Assembly (NCBI GenBank): GCA_002723075.1
Contig: PBNJ01000016.1
Coordinates: 6,435-70,434, forward strand
Length of the DNA stretch: 64,000 nucleotides
From: Flavobacteriaceae bacterium
Lineage (GTDB): Bacteria > Bacteroidota > Bacteroidia > Flavobacteriales > Flavobacteriaceae
Reading direction: 5' to 3'
Positions 48,146 to 57,603 of the stretch are shown in pieces (position 1 is the first letter of the stretch; each line of letters begins with the position of its first letter). The translations under genes were made by a program, and so were the position numbers. Under the pieces are notes generated by a model that searched no databases, had not been told where the DNA came from, and saw nothing but the letters and a program-made list of their open reading frames with translations.

Positions 48146-50521
48146 ATGAGATTTATTTTTTTTATACTTCAATTGTCATGCTGTTTTCTGTCTGCTCAAT
48201 CACTCATCAAAGGAACAGTTTATGATGAAAGTAAATTGGCAGTTCCTTATGCAGATATTCTATTAATTCAATCAGATGGACAAACAACATCAGATCAAAC
48301 AATAACAGATGAAAATGGAATGTTTTTACTTGAAACAAGCCGAACTGGAGTTGCAGAAATACAAATTATTAGTATGGGTTTCGAGCCAATGGTGATTTCA
48401 GACTTGGAACTTGATAATAACACCATTGATCTTGGCATTATAACTCTATTTGAGGCCGCTTATGCACTTGATGACGTAAATGTAACTGCGAAAAAAATTT
48501 CATTTACAAGAAAAATAGACCGAGCTATTATTAATTTAGAAGATGATGCTTCTACTTCTGGATCTTCTATTTTAGATGTTTTAGAGCGAACACCTGGTAT
48601 TATTGTAGACCGGCAAAATGAATCGATTACAATGTTGGGTAAAACTGGAGTTAATGTCATGATTAATGGAAAAATGAGCTATATGCCAGCCAGTGCGATT
48701 GTACAATATTTAAATGGATTACGATCAGAAAATGCAACTTCAATTGAGCTCATAACTACACCGCCTTCAAAATTTGATGCTGAAGGTAATGCAGGTTTTA
48801 TAAATATAGAACTTAAGAAAAGTGCAGATGATGGTTACAATGGTAATATTGCCTCCTCCATAAGCACAGCAAAAGGAAAAACAAGCGAAGACGTTAACTT
48901 GAGTTTTAATGTCAATAGTAAAAAATCTAATCTCGCATTTAACTATTCTATTATAAACAGCAAATTGCCCATTGCCTTTGATATGACAAGAAGCATGGAG
49001 ATCAATGGTGTCACTACTCAAACATATCTTGAAGCCAAACGAGATAACACTAGACTAGTACAAAACGTAAGATTTGGGTACGATTATGAACATTCCGAAA
49101 AACTCTCTCTAGCTTTGACTGTTTCGGGATATGAAAATTCGTATGAAATGATAGAAGATAAATATGTCTCTCAATTAGATGAGCTAAATCTTGATGACAA
49201 CTACTACACGACTGAGGACAACTTTTGGAAAAATGCTCAATTGGGTATTAGTGCATCTTACCGATTTAAAAAAACGAAAATTGATTTTACAAGTGATTAT
49301 TTGCAATATTCAAATGACCAACCAGTTTATTATTCAATTTCCATTAATGAGCCTACAGAATCAGAAGATTTAAGCCTACAAACCACCAAAAACTCTCCTT
49401 TTGAGATACTCGCAAATAGCATTGATCTTGAAACCAATTGGAATGAAAGAATGACTTTCAGCTCCGGAATTAAACATATTGTAAACTCATATCAAAACAA
49501 AACGAGTTTATTTGAAAATTCTGTAGTAAACGAATCCTTTTCAACGGATAGTCAATTGGATGAGGACATCTCTGCCATCTATTCACAATTACAAGCTGAT
49601 TTGAGCGACAACATCAAGGTTCAAGCAGGATTAAGATTTGAATATGCTAATTCTGAAATTTTTTCAAATTTAACACAGGAAGATTTAGTAAACAGAACCT
49701 ACAAAGACTTTTTTCCTTCGCTGTTTTTATCTTATAAAATCAACGATTTTAATAATCTAAACCTTTCTGTAAATCGAAGGATTAATCGCCCTGCTTTCAC
49801 AGATATGGCTCCTTTTTTATTTTTTGTAGATCTCGATCAGGCCTTTCAAGGGAACGTGGAGTTAAAACCATCATATACAAATAATATCCAGCTAGATTAT
49901 CGGTTTAAATCAATTAATTTAAACATTCAATATGCCAATGAAACTGACTTGATTGCTCGTTTTCAACCCAAAGTAGATCAACAAACAGGATTCATCACGA
50001 TTACACCACAAAATATTGACAAGCAAAAAACGATGACTGCTATTTTGAGTTATTCGTTTTTTCCAATTCAAGATTGGAATTTGAGGTTGTTCACTACAGT
50101 TTCCCATATCGATATCCAAAATGACAACGATTTGGGCACGTATGACCTACAGACCTTAAACTATAGATTGAATATCAATAATACCATCAACTTAAACGAA
50201 GACTTTTCTATACAGGTTTGGGGTTATTATAATTCTAAATCATTTTTTGGTATTAGCACATTAGATCCAAACGGATCCTTAAATCTAGGTTTACAAAAGA
50301 AATTCAAATCTTATACCCTCTCACTACAGGCTGAAAATATATTAGACACGCAAGATTGGCAGTTTCTAACTGAAAACCCTGAGGACAACTACAGGCAACA
50401 AATGAATTGGAGTTTCAGACCGCCTCAAGTAAAATTATCTCTAAGCTATCGATTTGGCGATAATAATATCAAAGTCAAGGAAATTCGAGAAAGCGAGGAA
50501 ACAAAAAGAATGAGCTTATAA
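48146..50521 (+). CDS. TonB-dependent receptor, OMP_b-brl_3 type without SusD
   Basis: A 791-residue outer-membrane protein with a signal peptide. A CarboxypepD_reg-like domain follows (LIKGTVYDESKLAVPYADILL, about 20-105), then a TonB-plug domain (SSILDVLERTPGIIVDRQ, GVNVMINGKMSYM, IELITTPPSKFDAEGNAG). The rest is an outer-membrane beta-barrel of the type flavobacterial annotations call OMP_b-brl_3, with the LSVNRRINRPAFTDMAPF motif. It is not a SusC and has no SusD partner. It begins 6 bp after glpF, so it should be co-expressed with the glycosidase/glycerol operon. Cargo unknown; a small glycoside, or unrelated, is possible. Confidence 0.85.
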   Translation: MRFIFFILQLSCCFLSAQSLIKGTVYDESKLAVPYADILLIQSDGQTTSDQTITDENGMFLLETSRTGVAEIQIISMGFEPMVISDLELDNNTIDLGIITLFEAAYALDDVNVTAKKISFTRKIDRAIINLEDDASTSGSSILDVLERTPGIIVDRQNESITMLGKTGVNVMINGKMSYMPASAIVQYLNGLRSENATSIELITTPPSKFDAEGNAGFINIELKKSADDGYNGNIASSISTAKGKTSEDVNLSFNVNSKKSNLAFNYSIINSKLPIAFDMTRSMEINGVTTQTYLEAKRDNTRLVQNVRFGYDYEHSEKLSLALTVSGYENSYEMIEDKYVSQLDELNLDDNYYTTEDNFWKNAQLGISASYRFKKTKIDFTSDYLQYSNDQPVYYSISINEPTESEDLSLQTTKNSPFEILANSIDLETNWNERMTFSSGIKHIVNSYQNKTSLFENSVVNESFSTDSQLDEDISAIYSQLQADLSDNIKVQAGLRFEYANSEIFSNLTQEDLVNRTYKDFFPSLFLSYKINDFNNLNLSVNRRINRPAFTDMAPFLFFVDLDQAFQGNVELKPSYTNNIQLDYRFKSINLNIQYANETDLIARFQPKVDQQTGFITITPQNIDKQKTMTAILSYSFFPIQDWNLRLFTTVSHIDIQNDNDLGTYDLQTLNYRLNINNTINLNEDFSIQVWGYYNSKSFFGISTLDPNGSLNLGLQKKFKSYTLSLQAENILDTQDWQFLTENPEDNYRQQMNWSFRPPQVKLSLSYRFGDNNIKVKEIRESEETKRMSL

Positions 50522-50543
50522 ATGGCTCTAAAACAGATTTATA

Positions 50544-50575
50544 TTTCTTACAATTGTTTAAAATTCTAAGAAATA
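50544..50575 (+). terminator. Weak hairpin between convergent genes
   Basis: ATTTCTTA (50544-50551) pairs with TAAGAAAT (50568-50575), and AATT with AATT inside it across one C-C mismatch, leaving a 6-base loop. It is 23 bp after the receptor stop and before the convergent NifU-like gene. There is no clean T-run, so efficiency is doubtful. Confidence 0.35.
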
Positions 50576-50603
50576 CATTTACCAAAAACCAGTTGTCTAA
50601 AAG

Positions 50604-50840
50604 TTAATTGACCTTGACTACTTTTTTGATTTGAGGAGCATACTTTTTAATGGTTGTCTCTACGCCCAGTTGCAGGGTCATTTGATTGACTGAACAGGAA
50701 ATACAGTTCCCTTCAAGTTCAACAATGACCGTATCTCCCTCAATAGCGACTAAGGAAATGTTTCCGCCATCGTTAATTAGAAAGGGGCGTATTTCATCTA
50801 GGGCTTGTTCTACTTGTTCTTTGACTTCTACCATACTCAA
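50604..50840 (-). CDS. NifU-like C-terminal Fe-S scaffold protein
   Basis: A 78-residue single-domain NifU C-terminal (Nfu) protein. Its core is RPFLINDGGNISLVAIEGD and GNCISCSVNQMTLQLGVE, with cluster-binding C46 and C49 in CISC. It binds a labile Fe-S cluster for transfer to apo-proteins. It lies 4 bp behind mrp, another Fe-S cluster carrier, which supports a shared role. Start Met1 or Met3 are both possible. Confidence 0.93.
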   Translation of the reverse strand: MSMVEVKEQVEQALDEIRPFLINDGGNISLVAIEGDTVIVELEGNCISCSVNQMTLQLGVETTIKKYAPQIKKVVKVN

Positions 50841-50844
50841 ATTA

Positions 50845-51972
50845 TTAGGAAACTGCTGAACATCCAGCCATGGTTGTGATCTTCACAATTTCGGTTGGAG
50901 GTAATTCTTTGTTTCGTTGTACAAGTTCTGTAATGAGTGACTGTGTGATACTCGTAAATGCATCTTCGGTAGCCCCCCCTTGCATCACAGCTGGTCTTCC
51001 TACGTCTCCAGCTTCACGAAGACTTTGCTCCAGTGGCAAATCGCCTAAAAAAGGAACCCCAACATCCTCGGCAAGATATTTGGCGCCATCTTTTCCAAAA
51101 ATGTAATATTTATTATCAGGTAATTCTTCTGGGATAAAGTAGGACATATTCTCCACAATCCCCAAAACAGGAACCTGAATTGAATCTTGTTGGAACATGG
51201 CAACCCCTTTTTTGGCATCGGCAAGAGCTATAGCTTGTGGTGTACTGACCACCACAGCTCCAGTCACTGGAAGCGCTTGTAAAATACTCAAGTGAATATC
51301 CCCAGTACCGGGTGGTAAGTCAATCAATAAAAAATCGAGCTCACCCCAGTCCGCATCAAAAATCATCTGGTTAAGTGCCTTGGATGCCATTGGTCCACGC
51401 CAAATCACAGCTTGATCTGGTTTTGTGAAAAATCCGATCGATAAGAGTTGAACGCCATAGTTACTCACAGGTTTCATCTTTGATTTGCCTTCAACCTGAA
51501 CAGACAAAGGGCGTTCATAAGCCACATCAAACATCAGTGGCATCGATGGCCCATAAATATCTGCATCCAATATCCCAACTTTAAAACCCATATTGGAAAG
51601 GGTAACCGCCAAATTAGCTGTCACTGTAGATTTCCCTACCCCGCCTTTTCCAGAGGCAATCGCAACGATATTTTGAAGACCGTCCATAGCTTTGCCTTTG
51701 ATGAGATTGGATTGTGACACAGAAGGAGATGCCTGATGAGTCACATGCACTTGAATGCTATAATTCTCTCCAATTTGGTCTTGTAATACTTGCTCAACGT
51801 GCGCCTCAATTTTTTTGCGCAACTGTAAGCTTGGGCTTGCTAGGGCTAGGTCAATAACAATATCCTTGCCGATGACCTGTAAATTGGTCAACGCGTTCGC
51901 ACTCCCTATGGTTTGGGATAACCCTGGAAGTAAAATGTCTTTGACTATAGATTGAACAGCGGACTTTTTCAA
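50845..51972 (-). CDS. mrp: Mrp/NBP35 family iron-sulfur carrier ATPase
   Basis: A 375-residue protein. Residues 1-85 form a MIP18/DUF59-like domain, and the rest is a Mrp ATPase with deviant Walker A GKGGVGKS (108-115), LDADIYGPSMPLMF, IDLPPGTGD and VENMSYF. The typical CxxC of some relatives is not obvious; the C-terminus contains a lone Cys in TTMAGCSAVS. It delivers Fe-S clusters in the cytoplasm. The NifU-like gene follows by 4 bp. A TATATTTG -7 box (52002-52009, minus strand) gives its own promoter. Confidence 0.93.
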   Translation of the reverse strand: MKKSAVQSIVKDILLPGLSQTIGSANALTNLQVIGKDIVIDLALASPSLQLRKKIEAHVEQVLQDQIGENYSIQVHVTHQASPSVSQSNLIKGKAMDGLQNIVAIASGKGGVGKSTVTANLAVTLSNMGFKVGILDADIYGPSMPLMFDVAYERPLSVQVEGKSKMKPVSNYGVQLLSIGFFTKPDQAVIWRGPMASKALNQMIFDADWGELDFLLIDLPPGTGDIHLSILQALPVTGAVVVSTPQAIALADAKKGVAMFQQDSIQVPVLGIVENMSYFIPEELPDNKYYIFGKDGAKYLAEDVGVPFLGDLPLEQSLREAGDVGRPAVMQGGATEDAFTSITQSLITELVQRNKELPPTEIVKITTMAGCSAVS

Positions 51973-52001
51973 AGTTGCTTTTTTAAAATGATTCTAAATT
52001 G

Positions 52002-52009
52002 CAAATATA
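52002..52009 (-). promoter_or_regulatory. Candidate -7 box for mrp (TATATTTG)
   Basis: On the minus strand this is an exact TAnnTTTG box, 29 bp before the mrp start, in the short gap after the ATL gene. The -33 element is not obvious. Confidence 0.45.
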
Positions 52010-52025
52010 GCACAAAGCCAGTAAC

Positions 52026-52364
52026 TTACATAGGGTTTGCCGGATCCCAAAAGACTTGCTCAAAATGGGCGATTTGGTCATCCTCGATTTGATGACCTTC
52101 GTTTTCTAATAACTGCTGCATGATTCTCGGTCCGCCAAAGTGATGTTTTCCCGTAAGTAAACCATTGCGATTCACCACGCGATGTGCTGGGACATCTGGT
52201 TTTGAATGGGCTGCATTCATCGCCCAACCAACCATACGTGCCGAACGGCGCATGCCCAAATGGCCTGCGATTGCACCATAGCTCGTGACCCTTCCTTCTG
52301 GAATTTGACGAACAACATCGTATACACGATCAAAAAAATCAGTTTTATCTGAATTATTTTTCAT
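52026..52364 (-). CDS. Alkyltransferase-like (ATL) protein, MGMT family
   Basis: A 112-residue protein with the MGMT C-terminal DNA-binding domain: VYDVVRQIPEGRVTSYGAIA and ARMVGWAMNAA. The active-site motif PCHRV is replaced by PAHRV (Ala60), so it cannot accept alkyl groups. Known ATL proteins bind O6-alkylguanine and hand the lesion to nucleotide excision repair. That is the probable role here. It overlaps trmB by 11 bp as part of the minus-strand operon. It is unrelated in detail to the other MGMT-fold gene at 1579. Confidence 0.85.
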   Translation of the reverse strand: MKNNSDKTDFFDRVYDVVRQIPEGRVTSYGAIAGHLGMRRSARMVGWAMNAAHSKPDVPAHRVVNRNGLLTGKHHFGGPRIMQQLLENEGHQIEDDQIAHFEQVFWDPANPM

Positions 52365-53028
52365 AACTGAATTTTAGGTAAGTGATTGGGGTTTGCTCTG
52401 CCAAATACTGTTGCTCATAAAAGGTTTGAATGGAAACCACCTCCGCTGGCGCATGTACATATTTGTAAACATCGTGATGCGCCATTTGTGGTCGGATGCC
52501 CAGGCCGCCCAAAACCCCAAGAGTATATCCGTGTAAGAAAGCACTATCCGTTTTGAGATGTACAACTCCTTTGGAGTCCAGAATTCGTTGATATTTCAAT
52601 AAAAAATAGGGGTTTGTAAGCCGATGTTTTGTCCGTTTGAATTTCAGCTGTGGATCAGGAAACGTCAACCAAATTTCGGATACCTCATCATGGGCAAAAA
52701 CCTGCTCGACAAGCTCAATTTGTGTTCGGATAAACACTACATTGGATAACTGTTCTTCATGTGCTGTTTTTGCACCTCTCCAAAATCGAGCACCTTTAAT
52801 ATCAATTCCAATGTAATTACAATCTGGATTTTGTCGAGCTAAGGCCACAGTGTATTCGCCCTTCCCACAACCCAGCTCGACTATGATTGGGTTGTCGTTT
52901 CTAAAATATTCTTTCCAATGCCCTATGTGTTCAAATGATCCCTGGAGAAGCGATTCCCTAGTGGGCTGAATCACATTGGGTAAGGTCTCATTCTCTTGAA
53001 AGCGTTTCAATTTGTTTTTACTGCCCAT
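52354..53028 (-). CDS. trmB: tRNA (guanine46-N7)-methyltransferase
   Basis: A 224-residue SAM-dependent methyltransferase making m7G46 in tRNA variable loops. The SAM-binding motif is VELGCGKGEYTVALA, then YIGIDIKGARFWRGAKTA, and the TrmB signature WLTFPDPQLKFKRTKHRLTNPYFL is intact. The N-terminal basic segment GSKNKLKRFQENETLPNV is usual in Bacteroidota. Both ends overlap neighbours by 11 bp (histidine kinase upstream, ATL downstream), an arrangement of coupled translation. Confidence 0.94.
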   Translation of the reverse strand: MGSKNKLKRFQENETLPNVIQPTRESLLQGSFEHIGHWKEYFRNDNPIIVELGCGKGEYTVALARQNPDCNYIGIDIKGARFWRGAKTAHEEQLSNVVFIRTQIELVEQVFAHDEVSEIWLTFPDPQLKFKRTKHRLTNPYFLLKYQRILDSKGVVHLKTDSAFLHGYTLGVLGGLGIRPQMAHHDVYKYVHAPAEVVSIQTFYEQQYLAEQTPITYLKFSYEK

Positions 53029-54106
53029 CGATTTTGGCTATTCCATCGGCATTTTTGTTTGCCTTGTCTAAGGTAAAGGAAAATTGAGAACCGATGTCAA
53101 CTCGACTTTCCACCAGCAGTTCCTGTTGATGAGCCTCGACAATGTGCTTGACGATTGAGAGTCCTAGACCAGTACCCCCTTCTTTTCGGCTACCGCTTTT
53201 ATCAACACGATAAAAGCGTTCAAACAAGCGTGGAAGGTGCTCTTCAGAGATTCCCAACCCGTTGTCAGCAATATGGACTTTGATTGTATCCTCATCGATA
53301 TCTTCAAATCGAATTTCGGTTGTTCCCTTTTTCTTTCCATATTTGATGGAATTCACAATCAAATTTGTAAAGACTTGTTGGATTCGTTCCTCATCTGCAT
53401 ATACCTCGATTGGGAAAAGATAATCTTTATCAAACTCAAGCGATATGTTGGATTTCGCTGCTCGAATTTCCAACAATTCAAAAACGTTTCGAACGTGCTC
53501 CACGATATCAAAATTTGACATCACAATTGCAGTCGTTTCTGTTTCGAGCTGTGTGAGTAAATCCAGATCTTTGACAATGTAAAGAAGTCGATCAACCCCT
53601 TTGTTGGCTCGATTAAGGTATTTTTTATTGACTTTTTCATCGTACAATGCGCCATCTAAAAGAGTTGATATATACCCTTGCACGGTAAACAGTGGTGTTT
53701 TGAGTTCGTGGGCTACATTCCCTAGAAACTCCTTTCGAAATGCATCTTGGCTTTTTAACGTATTGATTTCTGAAATACGTTTGGACACAATCTCTTTGAC
53801 TTTCTCCTCCAACTCATCCAAATCAAATAATGGACTTGTAAAATGTAGTGCTTCATTCTCTGCCGCAAAATCTGCATAAAGATTTTTGAGGTAGGCGTCT
53901 AACAATTGGTTGATCTGCCTGTTTAGCCAAAAGTACAAGGCAAGAGAAAAAAAAACACCCAACCCGATTGACATCAACAAGATATTGGCTGAAAATGGGT
54001 TTTTCTCAAATAAAATGTAGCCGATCAATGAAACGGTGAATACAACAATAAAAAGGCATGCGATGGCATAGACAATGGCAAGCGACTTCCTTCTTTTTGT
54101 GAGCAC
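53018..54106 (-). CDS. Sensor histidine kinase, PhoR-like
   Basis: A 362-residue kinase with two N-terminal membrane helices (about 9-33 and 40-62). A linker leads to a HisKA domain with H133 in FLGNVAHELKTPLF. The HATPase domain has QVFTNLIVNSIKYG (N-box), ADNGLGISEEHLPRLFERFYR and GGTGLGLSIVKHIVEAH. There is almost no extracytoplasmic loop, so the sensing element may lie in the membrane or a partner. It is 11 bp behind the response regulator gene and is its cognate kinase. In Flavobacteriia this pair often resembles PhoRB; the signal here is not proven. Confidence 0.9.
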   Translation of the reverse strand: MLTKRRKSLAIVYAIACLFIVVFTVSLIGYILFEKNPFSANILLMSIGLGVFFSLALYFWLNRQINQLLDAYLKNLYADFAAENEALHFTSPLFDLDELEEKVKEIVSKRISEINTLKSQDAFRKEFLGNVAHELKTPLFTVQGYISTLLDGALYDEKVNKKYLNRANKGVDRLLYIVKDLDLLTQLETETTAIVMSNFDIVEHVRNVFELLEIRAAKSNISLEFDKDYLFPIEVYADEERIQQVFTNLIVNSIKYGKKKGTTEIRFEDIDEDTIKVHIADNGLGISEEHLPRLFERFYRVDKSGSRKEGGTGLGLSIVKHIVEAHQQELLVESRVDIGSQFSFTLDKANKNADGIAKIDGQ

Positions 54107-54117
54107 AAGCTATCAGT

Positions 54118-54804
54118 TTAAATGACATATTTATAACCAACACCTTTTACGGTCTTAAAGTGCTGATCACCAATTTTTTCTCTGAGTTTGCGGATATGCA
54201 CATCTATAGTTCGCCCACCAACAATGACTTCATTTCCCCAAACACGATCGAGTATGACTTCGCGTTCAAAAACTTTGTTTGGCTTACTCGCCAAAAGAGA
54301 AAGAAGTTCAAATTCTTTTCGCGGCAATATTTTTTCCTCACCGTTATAAATGATTTTGTACTCCTCGCGATTTACCACAAGACTCCCTACTTCAATTAGA
54401 CTATCACTGTCAGAGCCATCCTGCAAACGACGCAAAAGCGACTTAACCTTACTGACAAGTACTTTGATCTTTACGGGCTTGGTGATATAATCATCTGCAC
54501 CTGCTTCTAGACCTGCAACTTGGGTATAATCCTCACTTCGAGCCGTTAAAAAAACAATGATCAGCTTTTCGCCTAACTTGGGTAATTTACGCAGATTCTC
54601 ACACGCTTCAATCCCATCCATTTTAGGCATCATTACGTCGAGTAATATTAAATGAGGAGATTTGCTTTTGGCTTTCTCAATGGCCTCTTCTCCATTGGTT
54701 GCGGTGTACACTTTATACCCTTCGTTTGAAAGGTTATAACTCATGAATTCTAAGATGTCTGGTTCATCATCAACAAGTAAGATCTTAATATTTTTTTTAT
54801 TCAT
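54118..54804 (-). CDS. OmpR/PhoB-family response regulator
   Basis: A 228-residue regulator. The receiver domain has acidic VDDEPD (residues 11-16), phosphoacceptor D56 in LLDVMMPKMDG and the late switch Lys in DYITKPVK. The C-terminal winged helix shows LPRKEFELLSLLASKPNKVFEREVILDRVWG and GGRTIDVHIRKLREKIGDQ. It starts the minus-strand operon with its kinase. A TACATTTG -7 box (54819-54826, minus strand) ends 14 bp before its ATG, so its leader is short. Confidence 0.92.
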   Translation of the reverse strand: MNKKNIKILLVDDEPDILEFMSYNLSNEGYKVYTATNGEEAIEKAKSKSPHLILLDVMMPKMDGIEACENLRKLPKLGEKLIIVFLTARSEDYTQVAGLEAGADDYITKPVKIKVLVSKVKSLLRRLQDGSDSDSLIEVGSLVVNREEYKIIYNGEEKILPRKEFELLSLLASKPNKVFEREVILDRVWGNEVIVGGRTIDVHIRKLREKIGDQHFKTVKGVGYKYVI

Positions 54805-54818
54805 GCTTTGCCAAAACT

Positions 54819-54826
54819 CAAATGTA
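54819..54826 (-). promoter_or_regulatory. Candidate -7 box for the response regulator (TACATTTG)
   Basis: On the minus strand this is an exact TAnnTTTG match, 14 bp before the start codon at 54804. It faces a similar box on the other strand in the 92-bp divergent region. Confidence 0.5.
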
Positions 54827-54878
54827 TAAAAATTATGGTTGAATCAAGTGGTCAAACATTAGCTTAATGTTAATAATG

Positions 54879-54886
54879 TAACTTTG
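54879..54886 (+). promoter_or_regulatory. Candidate -7 box for the LuxE-like gene (TAACTTTG)
   Basis: An exact TAnnTTTG match 10 bp before the ATG at 54897. If used, the mRNA would be nearly leaderless. Confidence 0.45.
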
Positions 54887-54896
54887 AAATCGATTT

Positions 54897-55862
54897 ATGA
54901 ACAAACTACCGTTTTACCAATCTTCAATTGAGTTTCACACACAGGCAATCAATTGCTATGAAGAACAGTTTACCCATAATCCGATCTATCGTTCGTTTTG
55001 TGACCTCACGCATCGTCATCCAAGCGATTGCGAATCGCTAGTTCAAATTCCATTTTTGCCGATCTCTTTTTTTAAAACACACAAGATTCTTACAGGAACT
55101 CCGCACTGCTCCCATGTTTTTGAAAGCAGTGGTACGGGAGGGGCGACAAGTTCACATTACGTAGCAGACATCCAGACCTATGAGCAGAGTTTCCTAAGCT
55201 GTTTTGAGTTGTTTTACGGAAATCCAAAGCAGTTTGCAATCATTGGTTTACTGCCAGGGTATTTAGAAAAACCCAATTCATCCTTGGTCTTTATGATGCG
55301 AAAATTGATCGAATTATCCGATTGCACAGACAGTGGTTTTTATCTTGATGACCACCAAAAGTTGCATGAGGTTTTGAAACGGCGTGAGCAAAATCACAAA
55401 AAAACATTACTGTTGGGTGTAAGTTATGCTTTATTGGATTTTGCAGAGGAATTTCCCTTCTCTCTATCTCATACGATTGTCATGGAAACAGGAGGCATGA
55501 AGGGGCGTCGAAAAGAGATGGTGCGCAACGAACTACACGCACAACTCAAACACAATCTAGGTGTTAAAGAGATTCAATCAGAATATGGGATGACAGAACT
55601 TCTATCGCAAGCCTACGCCAAAACAGATGGAAGATTTCATTGCCCACCTTGGATGGAGGTCTTTGTTAGCCATCCAAACAACCCCATGGAAGTACAAGAG
55701 CATGGAACAGGCTGCTTGAATATTATTGACCTTGCCAACAAATATTCATGTGCATTTATCGCCACAGATGACTTGGCAAAAGTGTATCCCGACGGATCTT
55801 TTGAGATTCTGGGAAGGGTAGACGCCAGTGATATCCGTGGATGTAACCTGATGGTTAGCTAA
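54897..55862 (+). CDS. LuxE/acyl-protein synthetase-like acyltransferase
   Basis: A 321-residue adenylate-forming-like protein of the LuxE/phenylacetate-CoA-ligase-like group. It has the loop [17 protein letters not shown] (SSGTGG in place of SGTTG) near residue 80, [14 protein letters not shown] in the middle and [16 protein letters not shown] plus [12 protein letters not shown] near the end. Luciferase LuxE activates fatty acids; in Bacteroidota this stand-alone version is annotated simply as acyl transferase and its substrate is unknown. It is divergent from the response regulator and overlaps tyrS tail to tail by 8 bp. Confidence 0.78.
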   Translation: MNKLPFYQSSIEFHTQAINCYEEQFTHNPIYRSFCDLTHRHPSDCESLVQIPFLPISFFKTHKILTGTPHCSHVFESSGTGGATSSHYVADIQTYEQSFLSCFELFYGNPKQFAIIGLLPGYLEKPNSSLVFMMRKLIELSDCTDSGFYLDDHQKLHEVLKRREQNHKKTLLLGVSYALLDFAEEFPFSLSHTIVMETGGMKGRRKEMVRNELHAQLKHNLGVKEIQSEYGMTELLSQAYAKTDGRFHCPPWMEVFVSHPNNPMEVQEHGTGCLNIIDLANKYSCAFIATDDLAKVYPDGSFEILGRVDASDIRGCNLMVS

Positions 55863-57150
55863 ACACCACCATAAAATAATTCTTTTTCCCTCGTTGGAGT
55901 AGCAAATAACGATCGCATATCAAATCGGTAGGTTGTGCAGTGAAAGATTCCTTTATTTTTTCTTTATTTACCGAAATCGAATTTTCTTTAAGTGCACGTC
56001 TTGCTTCGCCGTTGGAAGACAAAAACCCTGTTGACGACGCAAGTAAATCAATCGCTATGATTCCTTTTGTAAGTGTTGATTTGGGTAAACTGGCTTGCGG
56101 AACTCCCTCAAAAACATCCAAAAAGGTGGCTTCATCAAGTTGTTTTAAAGCCAATGAGGTTGCCTTTCCAAAAAGGATTTCCGAAGCTTGAACCGCCAAA
56201 ACTCTTTCTTCTTCGGAGTGCACCATACGTGTCACTTCGTCTGCAAGGGTTCTTTGAAGTTGACGTATATGAGGCTCCTCTTTATGTTTTGCAATCAGAT
56301 CGGCAATCGTATTTTGATCCAAAAAGGTAAAGATTTTGATATAGCGTTCTGCATCTTCATCAGAGGTGTTGAGCCAGTATTGGTAGAATTTATACGGAGA
56401 GGTTTTGGTCTTATCCAACCAAACGTTCCCACCTTCAGTTTTTCCAAACTTGGTTCCGTCGGCCTTTGTGATCAAAGGGCAAGTCAGGGCGTAAGCCTTT
56501 CCTCCAAGCTTTCGACGAACTAACTCTGTACCTGTGGTAATATTTCCCCATTGGTCACTGCCCCCCATTTGCAACAAGCAGTTGTGATGCTCATAGAGAT
56601 GGAGGAAATCATAACCCTGTATAAGTTGATAACTAAACTCGGTAAAAGACATGCCCTCTTTTGCGTCGCTACCCAAGCGTTTTTTGACCGAATCTTTGGA
56701 CATCATATAATTGACCGTCAAATGCTTTCCGATATCTCGTGCGAAGTCAATCAAAGAAAAACTTGACATCCAATCGTAATTGTTGACCAGCTTGGCAGCA
56801 TTGGGAGAGCTTTCTGTAAAATCCAAAAACCGACTGAGCTGACTTTCAACCCCTTTGATGTTTTTTTCAAGAGTTGCTTTATCCAGCAAGTTGCGCTCTT
56901 GTGATTTTCCAGATGGGTCCCCAATCATACCCGTCGCACCGCCAATCAATGCAATCGGGCTATGTCCAGCCCGTTGAAAATGCATCAATATCATAATCTG
57001 CACCAAACTCCCAATATGTAAAGAGTCGGAGGTGGGGTCAAAACCAATGTAGCCAGAAGCTGGTTTTTCGTTTAACACCTTTTCCGTTTCTGGCATGATA
57101 TCATGTATCATCCCTCTCCACGCTAATTCCTCTACAAAATTCTTTGCCAT
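55855..57150 (-). CDS. tyrS: Tyrosyl-tRNA synthetase
   Basis: A 431-residue class I aminoacyl-tRNA synthetase. The HIGH-type motif is HIGS (residues 45-48) within [11 protein letters not shown]; the KMSKS-type motif is KFGKT in [15 protein letters not shown]. The tyrosine-binding [16 protein letters not shown] and [14 protein letters not shown] segments are present. A C-terminal S4 RNA-binding region covers about 360-431 ([20 protein letters not shown]). Length and motifs are complete. A TATATTTG -7 box precedes the start. Confidence 0.96.
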   Translation of the reverse strand: MAKNFVEELAWRGMIHDIMPETEKVLNEKPASGYIGFDPTSDSLHIGSLVQIMILMHFQRAGHSPIALIGGATGMIGDPSGKSQERNLLDKATLEKNIKGVESQLSRFLDFTESSPNAAKLVNNYDWMSSFSLIDFARDIGKHLTVNYMMSKDSVKKRLGSDAKEGMSFTEFSYQLIQGYDFLHLYEHHNCLLQMGGSDQWGNITTGTELVRRKLGGKAYALTCPLITKADGTKFGKTEGGNVWLDKTKTSPYKFYQYWLNTSDEDAERYIKIFTFLDQNTIADLIAKHKEEPHIRQLQRTLADEVTRMVHSEEERVLAVQASEILFGKATSLALKQLDEATFLDVFEGVPQASLPKSTLTKGIIAIDLLASSTGFLSSNGEARRALKENSISVNKEKIKESFTAQPTDLICDRYLLLQRGKKNYFMVVFS

Positions 57151-57165
57151 TTATTTTTTGTTACA

Positions 57166-57173
57166 CAAATATA
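57166..57173 (-). promoter_or_regulatory. Candidate -7 box for tyrS (TATATTTG)
   Basis: On the minus strand this is an exact TAnnTTTG match, 15 bp before the tyrS ATG. The same octamer serves mrp and tRNA-Leu. Confidence 0.5.
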
Positions 57174-57204
57174 AGACCTAGTTGATGATCTAAAAAAGGA
57201 TCCT

Positions 57205-57603
57205 TTATTTGGTGATATTTTTTCTCTGTTTTGGTTTGATATCTATCGAATCGATCTTAAGTATCTCATTGTCGCTCTCTTCCATATTTTTTTCAAATTC
57301 TTCGAGCTTTGTCTTTGCCATACTGACAATACGCAAGTATGCTTTCGGCTGTTTGGCGTAGTATGCATTACTACTTGTAAACTGTGCGCTATCAATTTCG
57401 TGAAACTGATAAAAAGAATCTGCATCCAAATCGATTCTCTGCTTTTGGTCTTTGGGAACAAATCCTTTAGTGGCATCCAAAACAGCAAGCTCAAAAATTA
57501 AATCAGCCATTTTCTCTTCCCTAATCAAATTTTCGGGTGGAACTTCCTCCACCTGCGCACAGGACGATAGGATCAATAATACCAAAAGGATTGTTTTTTT
57601 CAT
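57205..57603 (-). CDS. DUF4296 lipoprotein
   Basis: A 132-residue lipoprotein (lipobox LILSSCAQ, Cys15). It has the DUF4296 pattern: PPENLIREEKMADLIFELAVLDATKG, followed by FYQFHEIDSAQFTSSNAYYAKQPKAY. The C-terminal tail is charged and probably helical. Function is unknown for this Bacteroidota-specific family. It overlaps pyrC by 4 bp (ATGA) and ends the minus-strand operon that starts with the glycosyltransferase, an order often seen in Flavobacteriia. Confidence 0.87.
   Translation of the reverse strand: MKKTILLVLLILSSCAQVEEVPPENLIREEKMADLIFELAVLDATKGFVPKDQKQRIDLDADSFYQFHEIDSAQFTSSNAYYAKQPKAYLRIVSMAKTKLEEFEKNMEESDNEILKIDSIDIKPKQRKNITK

Noticed and set aside
52026-52364. Active O6-methylguanine methyltransferase (Ogt)
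   Set aside because: The acceptor Cys is Ala in PAHRV; it fits an alkyltransferase-like protein.
57195-57206. Palindrome AAAGGATCCTTT before tyrS
   Set aside because: It overlaps the end of the DUF4296 gene, has no loop or T-run, and may be chance.
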